A stretch of 64,000 nt of DNA from Naasia sp. SYSU D00948 (lineage in GTDB: Bacteria > Actinomycetota > Actinomycetes > Actinomycetales > Microbacteriaceae), in the NCBI RefSeq assembly GCF_017916515.1, contig NZ_JAFMTA010000001.1, positions 2,779,127 through 2,843,126 of the forward strand, given 5' to 3'. Made by a program: the position numbers and the translations under genes. The number at the start of each line of letters is the position of its first letter. Within the stretch, counting starts at the first letter, position 1. Under the pieces are notes generated by a model that was not told the DNA's origin, searched no databases, and worked only from the letters and a program-made list of their open reading frames with translations. This document shows positions 31,922-40,515 of this stretch, piece by piece.

Positions 31922-33559
31922 TCAGCCGATGCGCTCCAGCAGGTCGTTCTGCTCGATCGCCGGGAGGGAGAGCACCCGGTAGCCCTCCGTCTCGAAGAAG
32001 ACCGTGATGCGGTCCTCCTCGACGCTCATGACCGTTCCCTCGCCCCACTCGCGATGCCGCACCGGCGCGTCGACGGGGAAGGGCACGCCGGCGGCATCCT
32101 CGACGGCGCTCTCCTCGTGCTGCTCGTACGCGGTGCCGGAGGTGCAGGTGTCGCAGTTGCCGCAGGGCTCCTCGAGCCGCTCGCCGAAGTAGGCGAGCAG
32201 GAACTGCCGCCGGCAGGACGTGGTCTCCGCGTACTGGCGGACCATGGCCACGCGGGACTCCTCGATCCGCTCGCGCTGCGCCGACTGCTCGACCGCCCGC
32301 TCGACGGCCTTCTCGGTGGGGAGCCCGCGCACCGCCGCGATCGCATCGCCAACGGCCCGCACCGCCCCCGCCTCCGTCAGCAGGTTGACGAGGTCGGCGA
32401 CGCGGCGTCCGGTGAACCCGGTCTCGGCCGCCAGCGCCTTGAGGTCGACCGGGCGCCCGGCCGCGACGAGCGCGGAGTGGACGGTCGCGAGCTTGCCGCG
32501 GTCCGGCTTGCTCGACGCGAAGAACTTCCGGAGCCCCAGGTCCTCCGCTCGGTAGTGCAGCGCCGCGATCGCGGGTTCGCCGTCCCGGCCGCAGCGCCCC
32601 AGCTCCTGGTAGTAGTCGTCCACGGCGCCGGGGATGGCCTCGTGCACGACGAAGCGGATGTTGGGCTTGTCGATCCCCATGCCGAACGCGCTCGTGGCGA
32701 CCACGACGTCGTACTGGTCGTCGCGGAAGCCCTCGTGCAGCTCGCGCCGGGCCTTGGCGCCGATGCTGCCGTGGTAGGCGGCGGAGCGCAGACCCTGCCC
32801 CGAGAGCTCCTCGGCGTACTCCTCGGTGGCGCGCCGGGTGGCGACGTACAGCAGGCCGGGCTTCGGCAGCTCCATCACCTGGGCGATGACGGCCTCACGC
32901 TTCTGGCGCTCCTCCTGGTGACGGACGACCTCGAGCCGGATGTTCGGGCGGTCGTAGCCGCGCGTGATGAGCTGCGGGGACCGCATGCCGAGCCGGTCGA
33001 CGATCTCCTCGCGGACGGGAGCCGACCCGGTCGCCGTCATGGCGAGGACGACCGGACGCCCGACCGCCTCGATGGCGGTGCCGAGGCGCAGGTAGTCGGG
33101 TCGGAAGTCGTGGCCCCAGGCCGACACGCAGTGGGCCTCGTCCACGACGAACAGCCCGGGCGCGAGCCGCGCCAGCCGGTCGACGACCTCGTCGTTGGCG
33201 AGCTGCTCGGGCGAGAGGAAGACGTACTCGGCCCGGCCGGCCTCGAGCTCCCCCCAGGCGCTCTCGGTGGCGCCGTCGCTCTGGGCCGAGTTGATGGCCA
33301 CCGCGTCGGGCGCGTCCTCCTCCGCCTCGATGCCGGCGACCTGGTCCGTCTGCAGCGCGATGAGCGGCGACACGACCACGGTGGGACCGGGGAGGATCGC
33401 GCCGGCGATCTTGTAGATGGAGGACTTGCCGTAGCCGGTGGGCAGCACCCCGAGGACGTCGGAACCTTCGAGCAGGGCCTCCACGGCCTCGCCGATGCCC
33501 GGCCTGAGCTCGCTCCAGCCGAACAGCTCGGCGGTCTCCCGGATCTTCGCGCTGGTCAT
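31922..33559 (-). CDS. recQ: RecQ-family ATP-dependent DNA helicase
   Basis: A 545-aa SF2 3'-5' helicase. Walker A is PTGYGKSSIYK, motif II DEAHCVSAWGHDFRPDY, motif III AMTATGSAP, and motif VI QELGRCGRDGEP. The zinc-binding Cys set (CRRQFLL, then CGNCDTC) follows. A short winged-helix-like tail is present, but no HRDC domain was recognised. TACGCT lies 6 nt before the ATG at 33559, so the transcript is likely leaderless. It adds to the DNA-repair theme of the region. Confidence 0.93.
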   Translation of the reverse strand: MTSAKIRETAELFGWSELRPGIGEAVEALLEGSDVLGVLPTGYGKSSIYKIAGAILPGPTVVVSPLIALQTDQVAGIEAEEDAPDAVAINSAQSDGATESAWGELEAGRAEYVFLSPEQLANDEVVDRLARLAPGLFVVDEAHCVSAWGHDFRPDYLRLGTAIEAVGRPVVLAMTATGSAPVREEIVDRLGMRSPQLITRGYDRPNIRLEVVRHQEERQKREAVIAQVMELPKPGLLYVATRRATEEYAEELSGQGLRSAAYHGSIGAKARRELHEGFRDDQYDVVVATSAFGMGIDKPNIRFVVHEAIPGAVDDYYQELGRCGRDGEPAIAALHYRAEDLGLRKFFASSKPDRGKLATVHSALVAAGRPVDLKALAAETGFTGRRVADLVNLLTEAGAVRAVGDAIAAVRGLPTEKAVERAVEQSAQRERIEESRVAMVRQYAETTSCRRQFLLAYFGERLEEPCGNCDTCTSGTAYEQHEESAVEDAAGVPFPVDAPVRHREWGEGTVMSVEEDRITVFFETEGYRVLSLPAIEQNDLLERIG

Positions 33560-33565
33560 CCGGAC

Positions 33566-33571
33566 AGCGTA
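33566..33571 (-). promoter_or_regulatory. -10 element of recQ, leaderless type
   Basis: On the minus strand TACGCT is 6 nt before the ATG with no Shine-Dalgarno sequence. The pattern matches those at other starts here. Confidence 0.5.
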
Positions 33572-33617
33572 GGCGGGCCGGGGAACGAGGCGGCGGGGCC
33601 TTGACCGGACGGCCTCC

Positions 33618-33953
33618 TCAGGCGAAGGAGGGGCCGATGCGGCCCAGCATCCGCCACACGGTGCGCGTGAGGTCGGGGTGCTCGAGGGCGATGCGGCGGA
33701 GCACGCCGAACTCGAATCGCTCCGCCTCGCCGGAGGGAGCGGAGGGGTGGTACGCGTGCGAGCGCGCCTCGTCGAGGCCGAGCAGGGCGATCGTGTCCGC
33801 CCGGAGGATCCACACGACCTTCTCGTCGACGGTCGGCAGGTCGGGGATGAACTGCCAGGGATCCTCGCCGTCGCGGCACCGGCGCTCGATCTCCGCGTCG
33901 AGTTCGTCGCGCGCCTCTGCTCGCAGCGTGTCCAGGGTGTCGGTCGGATCCAC
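33618..33953 (-). CDS. Conserved-looking hypothetical protein
   Basis: A 111-aa soluble protein, charged with several Trp and Arg, for example DPWQFIPDLPTVDEKVVWIL and VWRMLGRIGPSF. No domain recognised. AAGGGGG lies before the GTG start. It is upstream of recQ on the same strand but has its own Shine-Dalgarno sequence. Function unknown. Confidence 0.6.
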   Translation of the reverse strand: MDPTDTLDTLRAEARDELDAEIERRCRDGEDPWQFIPDLPTVDEKVVWILRADTIALLGLDEARSHAYHPSAPSGEAERFEFGVLRRIALEHPDLTRTVWRMLGRIGPSFA

Positions 33954-34077
33954 GGGTGCCCCCTTCCTGCGACGACCCTACGACACGGCATCCGGCGTAT
34001 CCCGCAGTGCGACACGGTGGAGCGACGGGTCGGAGGGCACCCGTAGGGTGGATAAGCGACGAACCCGAGGATGGTCA

Positions 34078-34824
34078 ATGACGTCATCAACCCTGTCCCT
34101 CCAGCTCTACACAGTGCGGAACGCGATCAGCGAGGATCTGCGCGCCGCGCTCGAGCGCGTGGCCGCTCTCGGCCTCCGCCAGGTGGAGCTCTACGGCTTC
34201 GTCGACAGGGCGGACGAGTACGCCGCCCTCCTGCCCGAGCTCGGGCTGACCGCGCCGTCCGCCCACGTGGACCTGTTCCGCACGACCGAGCCGGCCGCCG
34301 CCTTCGCCGCCGCCCGGACCATCGGCATCCCCACGGTGATCGTCCCGTTCTCCCCGCCCGAGCGCTGGACCTCCCGCGAGGAGGTCGAGGCGGTCGCCGA
34401 CCAGCTCAACGCGCTCGTCGAGCCCGCGCGGGACTCCGGGCTCGAGGTCGGCTACCACAACCACTGGTGGGAGTTCGAGGATCTCGGCGGAACGCCGGCG
34501 CTGGAGGTCCTCGCCGACCGGCTGGACCCGGCGGTCGTGCTCGAGCTCGACACCTACTGGACCGCGGTCGCGGGACTGGACCCGATCGCCGTCCTCGGCC
34601 GGCTGGGGGACCGGGTCCGGTTCCTCCACGTCAAGGACGGACCGGCCAACCGGGAGACGCGGGAGCAGGTGCCGGCGGGCCAGGGGACGCTGGACGTGCC
34701 GGGCATCCTCAGCGCGGCGCCGCGCGCTCTGCGGGTGATCGAGTTCGACGACTACGCGGATGATGTGTTCGACGGGATCCGGGGAAGCATCGACTTCCTC
34801 GTCGGGAAGGGAGAGTCGCTGTGA
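34078..34824 (+). CDS. Sugar phosphate isomerase/epimerase (AP endonuclease 2-like TIM barrel)
   Basis: A 248-aa TIM barrel. It starts LSLQLYTVRNAISEDLRAAL. Metal-binding region residues appear in GYHNHWWEFEDL, LELDTYW and FLHVKDGP, as in xylose-isomerase-like epimerases. The real substrate is unknown. GAGG precedes the ATG at 34078. It forms an operon with the following oxidoreductase, overlapping by GTGA, so the pair likely handles one sugar or polyol. Confidence 0.88.
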   Translation: MTSSTLSLQLYTVRNAISEDLRAALERVAALGLRQVELYGFVDRADEYAALLPELGLTAPSAHVDLFRTTEPAAAFAAARTIGIPTVIVPFSPPERWTSREEVEAVADQLNALVEPARDSGLEVGYHNHWWEFEDLGGTPALEVLADRLDPAVVLELDTYWTAVAGLDPIAVLGRLGDRVRFLHVKDGPANRETREQVPAGQGTLDVPGILSAAPRALRVIEFDDYADDVFDGIRGSIDFLVGKGESL

Positions 34825-35918
34825 CGGGAACGGGACCTGTCGGGGTCGGTCTGATCGGTGCGGGGAACATCAGCGATCAGTACCTGACGACGCTCACGGC
34901 GCTGCCGGATGTCCGGGTCCTCTTCGTCGCGGACCTCGACGAGGCGCGTGCGGCCGCCCAGGCGGAGAAGTACGGCGTGCCGGCTTCGGGCTCCCCGGAC
35001 CAGCTGCTCGCCGTGCCCGAGATCGAGATCGTCGTCAACCTGACGATCCCCGCGGTGCACGCCGACGTCAGCCGGGCCATCATCGACGCCGGGAAGAACG
35101 TCTGGAGCGAGAAGCCGCTGGCGCTCGACCGCGACAGCGGGAAGGCGCTGCTGGAGGAGGCGAAGCGGCGCGGCCTGCGCGTGGCCTGCGCACCGGACAC
35201 CTTCCTGGGCACGGGCCTGCAGACCGTGCGGCGCCTCCTGGACGCGGGTGAGATCGGCACGCCGCTCACGGCCCTGACCCTCTTCGAAAGCGGTGGGCCG
35301 GAGCGCTGGCACCCGAGCCCCGCGTTCTTCTACGCGCGGGGCGGCGGCCCGCTATTCGACATGGGTCCGTACTACCTGACGACGCTCGTGCAGGTGTTCG
35401 GCCCGGCCAAGTCGGTCTACGCGCTGTCGTCGACCTCGCACCAGACGAGGACGGTCGGCTCCGGCCCTCTCGCCGGCCAGACGATCTCGGTGGAAGTGCC
35501 GAGCTTCGTCGGCGCGATGATCGAGTTCGAGAGCGGCGCCAGCGCGCAGAGCATCTTCAGCTTCCAGTCCCACCGTCCGCGCGTCGGGGTGGTCGAGATC
35601 GCCGGCAGCGAGGGCCTGATCGTCGCTCCCGACCCCAACATGTTCAAGGGGACGGTCGAGATCCACTCGGACGGCGAGTCGCGGACGGTCGAGACGGAGT
35701 TCGAGTGGGTCCGCGGTGTGGGCGTCCTCGACCTCGCGCGGGCGATCCGCAGCGGCGAGACCGAGCGCGCGTCCGGCGCCCTGGCGTACCACGTGCTCGA
35801 CATCATGTCCTCGATCGCCGAGTCCGCCGAGAAGGGCCGTCCGGTCCCGGTCGCCAGCACGGTGGAGCGGCCCCCGGCCCTTCCCGAGGACTGGAACCCG
35901 GCGGAAGCCACCCTCTGA
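34821..35918 (+). CDS. Gfo/Idh/MocA-family oxidoreductase
   Basis: A 365-aa NAD(P)-dependent sugar dehydrogenase. The Rossmann motif VGLIGAGNISDQYL is N-terminal, WSEKPLAL gives the EKP motif with catalytic Lys, and the C-terminal beta-sheet domain has GPLFDMGPYYLTTLV. GTG overlaps the upstream stop. With the TIM-barrel epimerase it suggests oxidation and epimerisation of an unidentified sugar or inositol-like compound. Confidence 0.9.
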   Translation: MTGTGPVGVGLIGAGNISDQYLTTLTALPDVRVLFVADLDEARAAAQAEKYGVPASGSPDQLLAVPEIEIVVNLTIPAVHADVSRAIIDAGKNVWSEKPLALDRDSGKALLEEAKRRGLRVACAPDTFLGTGLQTVRRLLDAGEIGTPLTALTLFESGGPERWHPSPAFFYARGGGPLFDMGPYYLTTLVQVFGPAKSVYALSSTSHQTRTVGSGPLAGQTISVEVPSFVGAMIEFESGASAQSIFSFQSHRPRVGVVEIAGSEGLIVAPDPNMFKGTVEIHSDGESRTVETEFEWVRGVGVLDLARAIRSGETERASGALAYHVLDIMSSIAESAEKGRPVPVASTVERPPALPEDWNPAEATL

Positions 35919-35922
35919 CCCG

Positions 35923-36414
35923 GTGTTCGAGGTCGCCGTGACCTACCTCCTCCGCAGCACCGCCGCGGGGGAGGAGGTCCTCCTCGGCCGCAAGCTCACG
36001 GGCATCGGCGCGGGACGGGTCGTCGGCCCCGGCGGCAAGCTCGAGCCGGACGAGACCCCGGCGGAAGCCGCCGTCCGCGAGGTGGGCGAGGAGGTCGGGA
36101 TCACGGTCACGACCGCGGCGCTCCAGCCGGTCGCGCGGCTCGAGTACGAGTTCCCGCACCGGCCCCAGTGGAGCCAGGCGTCGACGGCGTTCCTCGCCCG
36201 GGACTGGTCGGGAGAGCCGCTCCCGAGCCGCGAGCTCGCGCCCGAGTGGTTCCCGGTCGGCGAGCTGCCCCTCGACCGCATGTGGGACGACGCCCGGCTC
36301 TGGCTGCCGCGGGCCCTCAGCGGGTCCTTCGTCCGGGCCGCCTGCGTCTACGCCGAGGACAACAGCAGCGTCGCCTCCTGGGCCGAGGAGGAATCCGGCG
36401 GGAGCGGGCCGTGA
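35923..36414 (+). CDS. Nudix hydrolase
   Basis: A 163-aa Nudix protein. The box GKLEPDETPAEAAVREVGEE, continuing VGI, fits GX5EX7REUXEEXGU. It may hydrolyse 8-oxo-dGTP, like actinobacterial MutT-like proteins with LLGRKLTGIGAGRVVGPGG. Start is uncertain: GTG at 35923, 4 nt after the oxidoreductase stop, or GTG at 35938 (VTYLLRS). It overlaps the next gene by GTGA. Confidence 0.88.
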   Translation: MFEVAVTYLLRSTAAGEEVLLGRKLTGIGAGRVVGPGGKLEPDETPAEAAVREVGEEVGITVTTAALQPVARLEYEFPHRPQWSQASTAFLARDWSGEPLPSRELAPEWFPVGELPLDRMWDDARLWLPRALSGSFVRAACVYAEDNSSVASWAEEESGGSGP

Positions 36415-37769
36415 CCCACCGGTTCCTGCCGGAGTTCTGGCGGGACCTCGGGGAGGACGGCGACGCCGTCGACCTCGTGCGAACGGACGGGAGCGACGTG
36501 CTGCCTCTGCTCCCGTCGCCGCTGCCCGTGGGCATCCTCGCCCACGATGCGGTCGCGGCGGCCGCCCTCGAGGCCGCGCAGCTGACGGGGACCCCCGGGC
36601 CCCTGGCGCTCGACGCCCGTCGCGTCGCGTCGGCGTACACCGGCGAGAGGCACTTCCGCATCGACGGCGCGGCTCCGAACTGGTGGGCGGAGCTCTCCGG
36701 CTTCTGGCCGACCGGCGACGGCTGGCTGCGCACGCACGCCAACTACCCGCACCACCGCCGGCGGCTGCTCTCGGCACTCGGGCTGCGGGACGACTCCGGA
36801 CGCGAGGCGCTCCTCGCCGCGCTGGCGGAACTGCCGGCGCTCGAGGCGGAGGAGCGCATCGTCGGCGCCGAGGGCGTCGCGGCCGCCGTGCGGACCCCGG
36901 CGGAGTGGGCGCACTCGGAGCAGGGGCAGGCGGTGGCGGGCGCCCCGGCTCTGCAGCTCGGGCGCCTGAGGGAGGGCCGGGAGCGGCCCCTTCCCGCACC
37001 GCGACCGCAGGCGCCGCTCGACGGGGTCCGCGTGCTCGACCTCACCCGGGTCATCGCGGGACCCGTCGCCACGGGGACCCTCGCGCTGCTCGGCGCCGAC
37101 GTCCTCCGGATCGACCCTCCCGATCTGCCGGAGCCCGAGCCGCAGTGGCTCCTCACCGGGATGGGGAAGCGTTCCGCCCTCCTCGACGTGCGGCGGGAGC
37201 AGGACGAGCTGGACCGGCTGATCCAGGACGCGGATGTCGTCGTGACCGGCTACCGACCGGGATCCCTCGACCGGCTCGGCCTCGCTCCCGAGTCGCTGGC
37301 CGAGCGACGGCCGGGCGTCGTCGTCGCGCGGCTCACCGCGTGGGGGAACACGGGGCCCTGGGCGGGCCGGCGGGGCTTCGACAGCATCGTCCAGGCCGCG
37401 ACGGGCATCGCCGCCGAGACGGGCACGCCGGGAGCCCTGCCCGCGCAAGCGCTCGACCACTCGGCCGGGTACCTCCTCGCCGCGGCGGTCCTCGCCCTGC
37501 TGCGGCGCAGGACCGAGCGCGGCGGGTCGTGGGTCGCCGAGACCTCGCTCGCCGGCCTCGCTGCCGCACTCCTCGCCGCGCCGCGACCGCATCCCGCCGT
37601 CGCGGTCCCGCTGGTGCCGGAGGTCCTCGAACGGGACACGCCCAGCGGCCGCCTCAGCTATCCGGCTCCCGCTCTCCCGTCGCCTCCCGCCGCCGACGAC
37701 TGGGCCGAGGTCGGCGCGCTCTGGGGGGCGGCACAGCCGGCGTGGCGCGGCCTCATCGGGCCTTCCTAG
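36411..37769 (+). CDS. CaiB/BaiF-family CoA transferase
   Basis: A 452-aa class III CoA-transferase-like protein. The family motif LDLTRVIAGPVATGTLALLG begins at about residue 209. The region DSIVQAATG supplies the position of the catalytic Asp. An N-terminal region of about 200 residues precedes the core, so the fold may be split or permuted relative to formyl-CoA transferase. The acyl donor is unknown. GTG start overlaps the Nudix stop, and the frame ends just before the membrane-protein gene. Confidence 0.82.
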   Translation: MTHRFLPEFWRDLGEDGDAVDLVRTDGSDVLPLLPSPLPVGILAHDAVAAAALEAAQLTGTPGPLALDARRVASAYTGERHFRIDGAAPNWWAELSGFWPTGDGWLRTHANYPHHRRRLLSALGLRDDSGREALLAALAELPALEAEERIVGAEGVAAAVRTPAEWAHSEQGQAVAGAPALQLGRLREGRERPLPAPRPQAPLDGVRVLDLTRVIAGPVATGTLALLGADVLRIDPPDLPEPEPQWLLTGMGKRSALLDVRREQDELDRLIQDADVVVTGYRPGSLDRLGLAPESLAERRPGVVVARLTAWGNTGPWAGRRGFDSIVQAATGIAAETGTPGALPAQALDHSAGYLLAAAVLALLRRRTERGGSWVAETSLAGLAAALLAAPRPHPAVAVPLVPEVLERDTPSGRLSYPAPALPSPPAADDWAEVGALWGAAQPAWRGLIGPS

Positions 37770-37779
37770 GGAGCGCTCC

Positions 37780-37785
37780 TAGGCT
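37780..37785 (+). promoter_or_regulatory. -10 element of the membrane acyltransferase-like gene
   Basis: TAGGCT is 7 nt before the ATG at 37793 with no Shine-Dalgarno sequence, so this gene can be transcribed independently of the CoA-transferase operon upstream. Confidence 0.55.
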
Positions 37786-37792
37786 GGAGCGC

Positions 37793-38776
37793 ATGCGACC
37801 GGCGGGAACGAGGATCGTCGGCGTCGACGTCGCCCGGGGGATCGCGGTCCTCGGCATGTTCGTCGCGCACGTGCTGCCGGACGGCGGGACGGAGAACGTC
37901 GCCGACGGCCGCTCCTCCGTGCTCTTCGCAACGCTCGCGGGCGTATCCCTCGGGCTCATCACGGGCGGCGCCGATCCGGCGCCTCGCGCCGAGCGAGGCC
38001 GGCTCCTGGGGTCCGTCGCCCTCCGGGGGCTCGCGCTCATCGCTCTCGGGCTGCTCCTCTGGACCCTCGACAGCGGCATCGCGATCATCCTCGACTACTA
38101 CGGCAGCTTCTTCCTCGTCCTGCTCCCGGTGCTGTTCGCGCCGCGCGCCGTCCTCGTGCCGATCGCGCTCGCCTGCCTCACGGTCGGCACGGCGGTGCTG
38201 GGCGCCGCTCCCGACGACCCCCGCGAACTGATCGGCTCGGACTGGCTCCTCTGGCTGCCGACCGAGTGGTGGGTGACCGGGTACTACCCGGGCCTGCTCT
38301 GGCTCGGCTATCTCCTCGTCGGTCTCGTGCTCGCGCGCTCCGACCTGAGCCGCCGCGCCACGCAGATCGCCATGGCCGTGGGCGGCGCGACCGCGAGCAT
38401 CGCCGGGTACGGGGGAGCGGCCCTCCTCGGGCGCGACGCCTCCGCACACTCGAACACCCTGTGGGAGGGTCTCGGCGCGGGCGGACTCGCCGTCGCGCTG
38501 ATCGGGGTCCTCCTGCTGGCAGCGAGGGGCTGGGTCGCGACCGGCCTGTGGCCGCTCGCGGCCGTCGGCTCCATGCCGCTGACGATCTACACGGCGCAGA
38601 TCATCGTCCTCGCCCTGTTCCGGGGAGCGCATCCGTCGGGCGCGGACGCCGCCGACGAGTGGGTCCTGCTACTGGGCCTCGTCGCGGGCGGACTCCTGGC
38701 GGCGTCGCTGTGGAGGGCGGTCGCCGGCAAGGGCCCCCTGGAGCGCGTCATGGCGCGCGTCTCGAATCTCGCGTAG
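37793..38776 (+). CDS. Polytopic membrane protein (DUF418/DUF1624 acyltransferase-like)
   Basis: A 327-aa protein with about eight to nine hydrophobic helices. The start RIVGVDVARGIAVLGMFVAH matches DUF418/DUF1624 and heparan-alpha-glucosaminide N-acetyltransferase-like membrane proteins. Such proteins are thought to move acyl groups across the membrane to envelope sugars, but specific activity is unknown. It follows the CoA-transferase gene by 23 nt. Confidence 0.8.
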   Translation: MRPAGTRIVGVDVARGIAVLGMFVAHVLPDGGTENVADGRSSVLFATLAGVSLGLITGGADPAPRAERGRLLGSVALRGLALIALGLLLWTLDSGIAIILDYYGSFFLVLLPVLFAPRAVLVPIALACLTVGTAVLGAAPDDPRELIGSDWLLWLPTEWWVTGYYPGLLWLGYLLVGLVLARSDLSRRATQIAMAVGGATASIAGYGGAALLGRDASAHSNTLWEGLGAGGLAVALIGVLLLAARGWVATGLWPLAAVGSMPLTIYTAQIIVLALFRGAHPSGADAADEWVLLLGLVAGGLLAASLWRAVAGKGPLERVMARVSNLA

Positions 38777-38796
38777 CCGCGCCGAACGCGCAGGAC

Positions 38797-38838
38797 GCGC
38801 CCCTGTCAGGGCGCATCCCGCGCGCCCGAACACGGGCG
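38797..38838. terminator. Two hairpins between convergent genes
   Basis: GCGCCC-CTGTCA-GGGCGC (38797-38814) and CGCCCG-AACA-CGGGCG (38823-38838) occupy the gap between the membrane-protein stop and the YozE-like gene stop. Either may end transcription. Confidence 0.5.
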
Positions 38839-38858
38839 TCTGCGTCGCGCCTGCGCCG

Positions 38859-39083
38859 CTAGGACTCGGAGCGGGCGCCGCCCGGGTTGGGGATCGCCTC
38901 GAACTCGGCCCAGGCGCGCTCGTACGCGGGCTGGTTGCGCGTCGTCTCGAAGAAGCCGTCGAAGATGGCCTTGTTCCCGTGCTCGGGCAGGTCACCCTGC
39001 TCGAGGGTGCGCCTCGCGAACTCGCCGATCTCGTCGTCCCGGCCGGTCTGGTCGCCGAGCCACTGCGCGAAGCTCTGCCGCAT
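38859..39083 (-). CDS. YozE SAM-like small protein
   Basis: A 74-aa protein. SFAQWLGDQTGRDDEIGEFA, then LPEHG and a C-terminal helix, resembles the YozE_SAM_like family of small helical proteins of unknown function. Its start overlaps the stop of the 36-aa gene as TGATG. Family call by eye only. Confidence 0.6.
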   Translation of the reverse strand: MRQSFAQWLGDQTGRDDEIGEFARRTLEQGDLPEHGNKAIFDGFFETTRNQPAYERAWAEFEAIPNPGGARSES

Positions 39084-39193
39084 CAGTCCTCGCCCTCGGC
39101 CTGCGACGGCTTGCCGTTGCTCTCCAGCACCTCGTGCTCCTGGCCCTGGTCCGGGTCGTCGCCCTCGGCCTGGGACGGCTTGTTGCCCTGCAT
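39083..39193 (-). CDS. 36-residue acidic peptide with an internal repeat
   Basis: The peptide contains two copies of a KPSQAEG-D/E-D unit, NKPSQAEGDD near the start and GKPSQAEGED at the end. Otherwise it is highly acidic and Gln-rich. AAGGAG lies 5 nt before the ATG, an unusually good ribosome-binding site, and its stop overlaps the start of the YozE-like gene. It is too short for most gene callers. Function unknown; the duplication and Shine-Dalgarno sequence argue that it is expressed. Confidence 0.65.
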   Translation of the reverse strand: MQGNKPSQAEGDDPDQGQEHEVLESNGKPSQAEGED

Positions 39194-39225
39194 GGTTGCT
39201 CCTTCACGGGTCGGGGTGCCCCTGC

Positions 39226-40356
39226 TCAGCGCAGGAGCACCGGTCCCGCGCCGATGGCGACGCGGAAGAGTGCGTACGGATACGTCCGGCAGTCCGTCCC
39301 GCCCTGGTAGCGGGCCTGACGATGCAGCTGGTTCGCGGTGACGTAGAGATGACGGTCGGCCGCGACGGACAGGGTGTCCGGCCAGAGCAGCCGCTCGTCG
39401 TGGACGAGCGTCTGCAGCTCGCCGGAGGGGAGCCGCCGGAGGATGGCGTTGTGCTCGTAGTCCGTGGCGTAGAGGACGCCGGACTCGTCGGTCTCGAGCC
39501 CGTCGCTCGCGCCGCCCTTGTCGCCCTCGTCGGCGACGGTGGCGGCCACGTCCTCGTCGCTCACCCGGCGGTCGACGAGCGCCTCCGTGCTGACCGAGTA
39601 CCACCGGCGCGACGCGAGCGGGCAGTACCAGAGCCGCTCCCCGTCGGCCGAGATCGCGATGCCGTCCGACCCCATGGCGACGGGCGCGGTGCTCCCGTCC
39701 TCGCTGCGCTGCAGGAAGACCCGGCCCTCGACGACCGGCTGGAACTCGTGCGTCGGCAGGGCCTTCGTCGACGGGTGGTCGTGGAGGCGGCGCCAGGCGT
39801 CCCCCGTGGCCAGATCGACGACGATGATCCCGTTCGGCCCCTGGTCCGACGAGTCGGTGATGTAGGCGACGCCGGCCTCGTCACGGCGCAGGTCGAACCG
39901 GACGTCGTTGAGGTAGGTCGTCGGCAGCGCCACGTGCGGATCGAAGAGGATGACCTGGACCACCTCGTCGGTCGCGAGGTCGACGCACACGAGCTTCGGT
40001 CCGCCGTGCTCGGTGGGTGCGAAGAGCGGGCTCCCCGTGTCGAGCACCCACAGACGGTCGACGGCATCGACGACGATGCTCTGCACGGAGACGAAGGCGT
40101 CCGGATCCGCGTTCGAGGACGGGGTGTTCCACGCGACCGACGGGAACGGAGTCGGGACGCCTTCGACGAGCTCGACGACGGTCGCCGCGACGTCGTCGCC
40201 CCACTTCGGGTAGTTGACGAAGATGCGGCCCGTCGACGAGACGCTGACCCCCGTCGGCATCGGGCCGTCGTCGAACGTGTGCACGACCTCGAGCTCGCCC
40301 AGCGGACGATCCGTCGAGTCCAGGCCGTGGTCCGGTCCCGGTCCCCAGAAGCTCAT
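39226..40356 (-). CDS. Major royal jelly protein/Yellow-like beta-propeller
   Basis: A 376-aa protein of the MRJP/Yellow family. Repeated propeller motifs include SVQSIVVDAVDRLWVLDTGS, YLNDVRFDL and YITDSSDQGPNGIIVVD. No signal peptide is clear, so it may be cytoplasmic or use another export route. Bacterial members are uncharacterised; eukaryotic relatives include dopachrome-converting Yellow proteins. ATG at 40356 is chosen; a GTG 9 nt upstream is possible. Confidence 0.8.
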   Translation of the reverse strand: MSFWGPGPDHGLDSTDRPLGELEVVHTFDDGPMPTGVSVSSTGRIFVNYPKWGDDVAATVVELVEGVPTPFPSVAWNTPSSNADPDAFVSVQSIVVDAVDRLWVLDTGSPLFAPTEHGGPKLVCVDLATDEVVQVILFDPHVALPTTYLNDVRFDLRRDEAGVAYITDSSDQGPNGIIVVDLATGDAWRRLHDHPSTKALPTHEFQPVVEGRVFLQRSEDGSTAPVAMGSDGIAISADGERLWYCPLASRRWYSVSTEALVDRRVSDEDVAATVADEGDKGGASDGLETDESGVLYATDYEHNAILRRLPSGELQTLVHDERLLWPDTLSVAADRHLYVTANQLHRQARYQGGTDCRTYPYALFRVAIGAGPVLLR

Positions 40357-40479
40357 CGACGCCACCTCCCTGCCTCCCTTTCACGGTAGGCCGCGGCCCC
40401 GGCGGTGTCACGGGGTTGTGGAGCAGGCCCGGTTTCGGCGATCGCCCGAGGACGGGTCGGACCCCGGTCCCGCTCGCCT

Positions 40480-40508
40480 TTGACCCGCCTTCCCCCTGTG
40501 CGTACGTT
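40480..40508 (+). promoter_or_regulatory. Sigma70-type promoter of the beta-mannosidase gene
   Basis: TTGACC (40480-40485) and TACGTT (40503-40508) are separated by exactly 17 nt. TACGTT ends 7 nt before the ATG, so the transcript would be leaderless. This is the clearest two-box promoter seen in the window. Confidence 0.7.
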
Positions 40509-40515
40509 CTCACCC

